From contig JBBQSD010000233.1 in the NCBI GenBank assembly GCA_038214135.1, positions 1-5,543 on the forward strand: DNA of 5,543 nt. Reading direction: 5' to 3'. Origin of the DNA: JANLSE01 sp038214135 (GTDB taxonomy: Bacteria > Chloroflexota > Chloroflexia > Chloroflexales > Roseiflexaceae). The position numbers and the translations under genes were made by a program. Shown here piece by piece: positions 4,957 to 5,543 of this stretch. Under the pieces are notes generated by a model that was given only the letters and a program-made list of their open reading frames with translations, did not search any database and was not told where the DNA came from. The stretch's first letter is position 1; each line of letters opens with the position of its first letter.

Positions 4957-5543
4957 ATGCAACGTTTGCAGGTTGGATTGCTGGGCGGATTCCAGTTGGC
5001 CTATGCTGGCGCCACCATTCCGATGGTCAATCAGCCACGCCTGCAATCGCTGCTCGCCTACCTGCTGCTCCATCGCCATGCGCCGCAAGCGCGCCAGCAG
5101 CTGGCGTTTCTGTTCTGGCCAGACTCAACCGAGGCGCAGGCGCTCACTAATCTGCGTAAACAATTGCTGTTCCTGCGCCGTGCGCTGCCTGATGCCGATC
5201 TGTTCCTGTATGCCGATGCGAAAGTGGTGCAATGGCATCCTGATGCACCCTATATCCTGGATGTGGCTGAGTTCGAGCATGCCCTAACACACGCTGCCAC
5301 TCTCACAGGCAATCCGGCGATTGCCGCGCTGCAACGAGCCATCGAACTGTATCGTGGTGATCTGCTACCCAACAGTTATGATGCCTGGCTTATGCCGAAG
5401 CGGGAAGCGCTGAATGCCAGTTTTATCGAAGCGCTGGAGCGGCTGGTATTGGCGCTCGAAGATAACCGCAACTACCTGCTAGCCATTCGCAGAGCCGAGC
5501 AATTGCTCTGGCACGACCCACTGCACGAAACGACCTACCGCCG
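4957..5543 (+). CDS. AfsR/SARP-like transcriptional activator with BTAD domain (3' end outside window)
   Basis: The frame is open from ATG 4957 to the right edge (195 complete codons). It is the first possible start after an in-frame TGA (4945-4947), and GAGGG (4946-4950) lies 6 bases before it. Residues 3-95 match the OmpR-like winged-helix DNA-binding domain of SARP regulators: LQVGLLGGFQLAYAG, then RLQSLLAYLLLHRHAPQARQ, LAFLFWPDSTEAQALTNLR, KQLLFLRRALPDADLF. Residues 102-195 are the start of the bacterial transcriptional activator domain (BTAD): DVAEFEHAL, then RAIELYRGDLLP, WLMPKREAL and AIRRAEQLLWHDPLHETTYR, a helical TPR-like fold. Such proteins bind direct repeats and activate transcription. 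In many relatives an NB-ARC/AAA ATPase and TPR repeats follow, so the full protein may be far longer. Whether it controls neighbouring genes cannot be seen; it is transcribed away from the glycan cluster. Confidence 0.88.
   Translation, partial: MQRLQVGLLGGFQLAYAGATIPMVNQPRLQSLLAYLLLHRHAPQARQQLAFLFWPDSTEAQALTNLRKQLLFLRRALPDADLFLYADAKVVQWHPDAPYILDVAEFEHALTHAATLTGNPAIAALQRAIELYRGDLLPNSYDAWLMPKREALNASFIEALERLVLALEDNRNYLLAIRRAEQLLWHDPLHETTYR

Noticed and set aside
4690..5287. Several overlapping plus-strand frames of 66-119 codons
   Set aside because: They are out of frame with the clearly coding BTAD regulator or lie in non-coding sequence; their translations are Cys/Trp/Ser-rich and look like shadows.
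1..5543. CRISPR arrays, tRNA or rRNA genes, and transposase genes
   Set aside because: No regularly spaced direct repeats, cloverleaf-like segments, rRNA-like stretches or transposase motifs were seen on either strand.

Overview
The window reads like a piece of a Chloroflexota (Chloroflexales-like) chromosome. This is an inference from three things: the moderately high GC of the genes, a BTAD-type regulator of the kind common in that phylum, and the mix of a DUF4097 protein, a YacP-like NYN protein and a BrnT-type toxin remnant. No rRNA, tRNA or other phylogenetic marker is present, so the assignment is tentative.

Layout. Positions 10-1026 (minus) encode a membrane-anchored DUF4097 beta-repeat protein. 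It diverges, across a ~110-base gap, from a YacP-like NYN/PIN-type nuclease gene (1140-1622, plus) that appears to have a leaderless promoter. That gene converges on a minus-strand cluster, and the two share the tetranucleotide TTAA as opposing stop codons. Read in its own direction (from 4510 down to 1619), the cluster holds four reading frames: a 5'-truncated BrnT-type toxin (4510-4343), an intact ribbon-helix-helix protein in the antitoxin position (4356-4045), a family-2 glycosyltransferase (4045-3062) and a 13-14-helix polysaccharide flippase of the MOP/PST superfamily (3055-1619). All junctions are overlapping or almost so: a 14-base overlap, a TGATG overlap, and a TGA stop embedded in the Shine-Dalgarno of the next gene.

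Positions 4511-4956 carry no convincing gene. The part next to the truncated toxin is clearly A+T-rich (about 39% GC over 4501-4680 by hand count). Further right are a perfect 20-base palindrome (4732-4751) and several short hairpins. From 4957 to the right edge, on the plus strand, runs the N-terminal part of a large AfsR/SARP-like regulator (winged-helix DNA-binding domain, then BTAD), cut by the window end.

How the parts relate. The glycosyltransferase and flippase probably add a sugar to, and export, a lipid-linked surface glycan. The most interesting point is upstream of them. A toxin-antitoxin pair has lost the N-terminal half of its toxin but kept the antitoxin, which is now translationally coupled to the surface-glycan genes. 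The retained toxin tail carries the antitoxin's ribosome-binding site, inside the codons of the conserved BrnT R-K-E-R motif. The orphan DNA-binding protein may therefore now act as the operon's own regulator.
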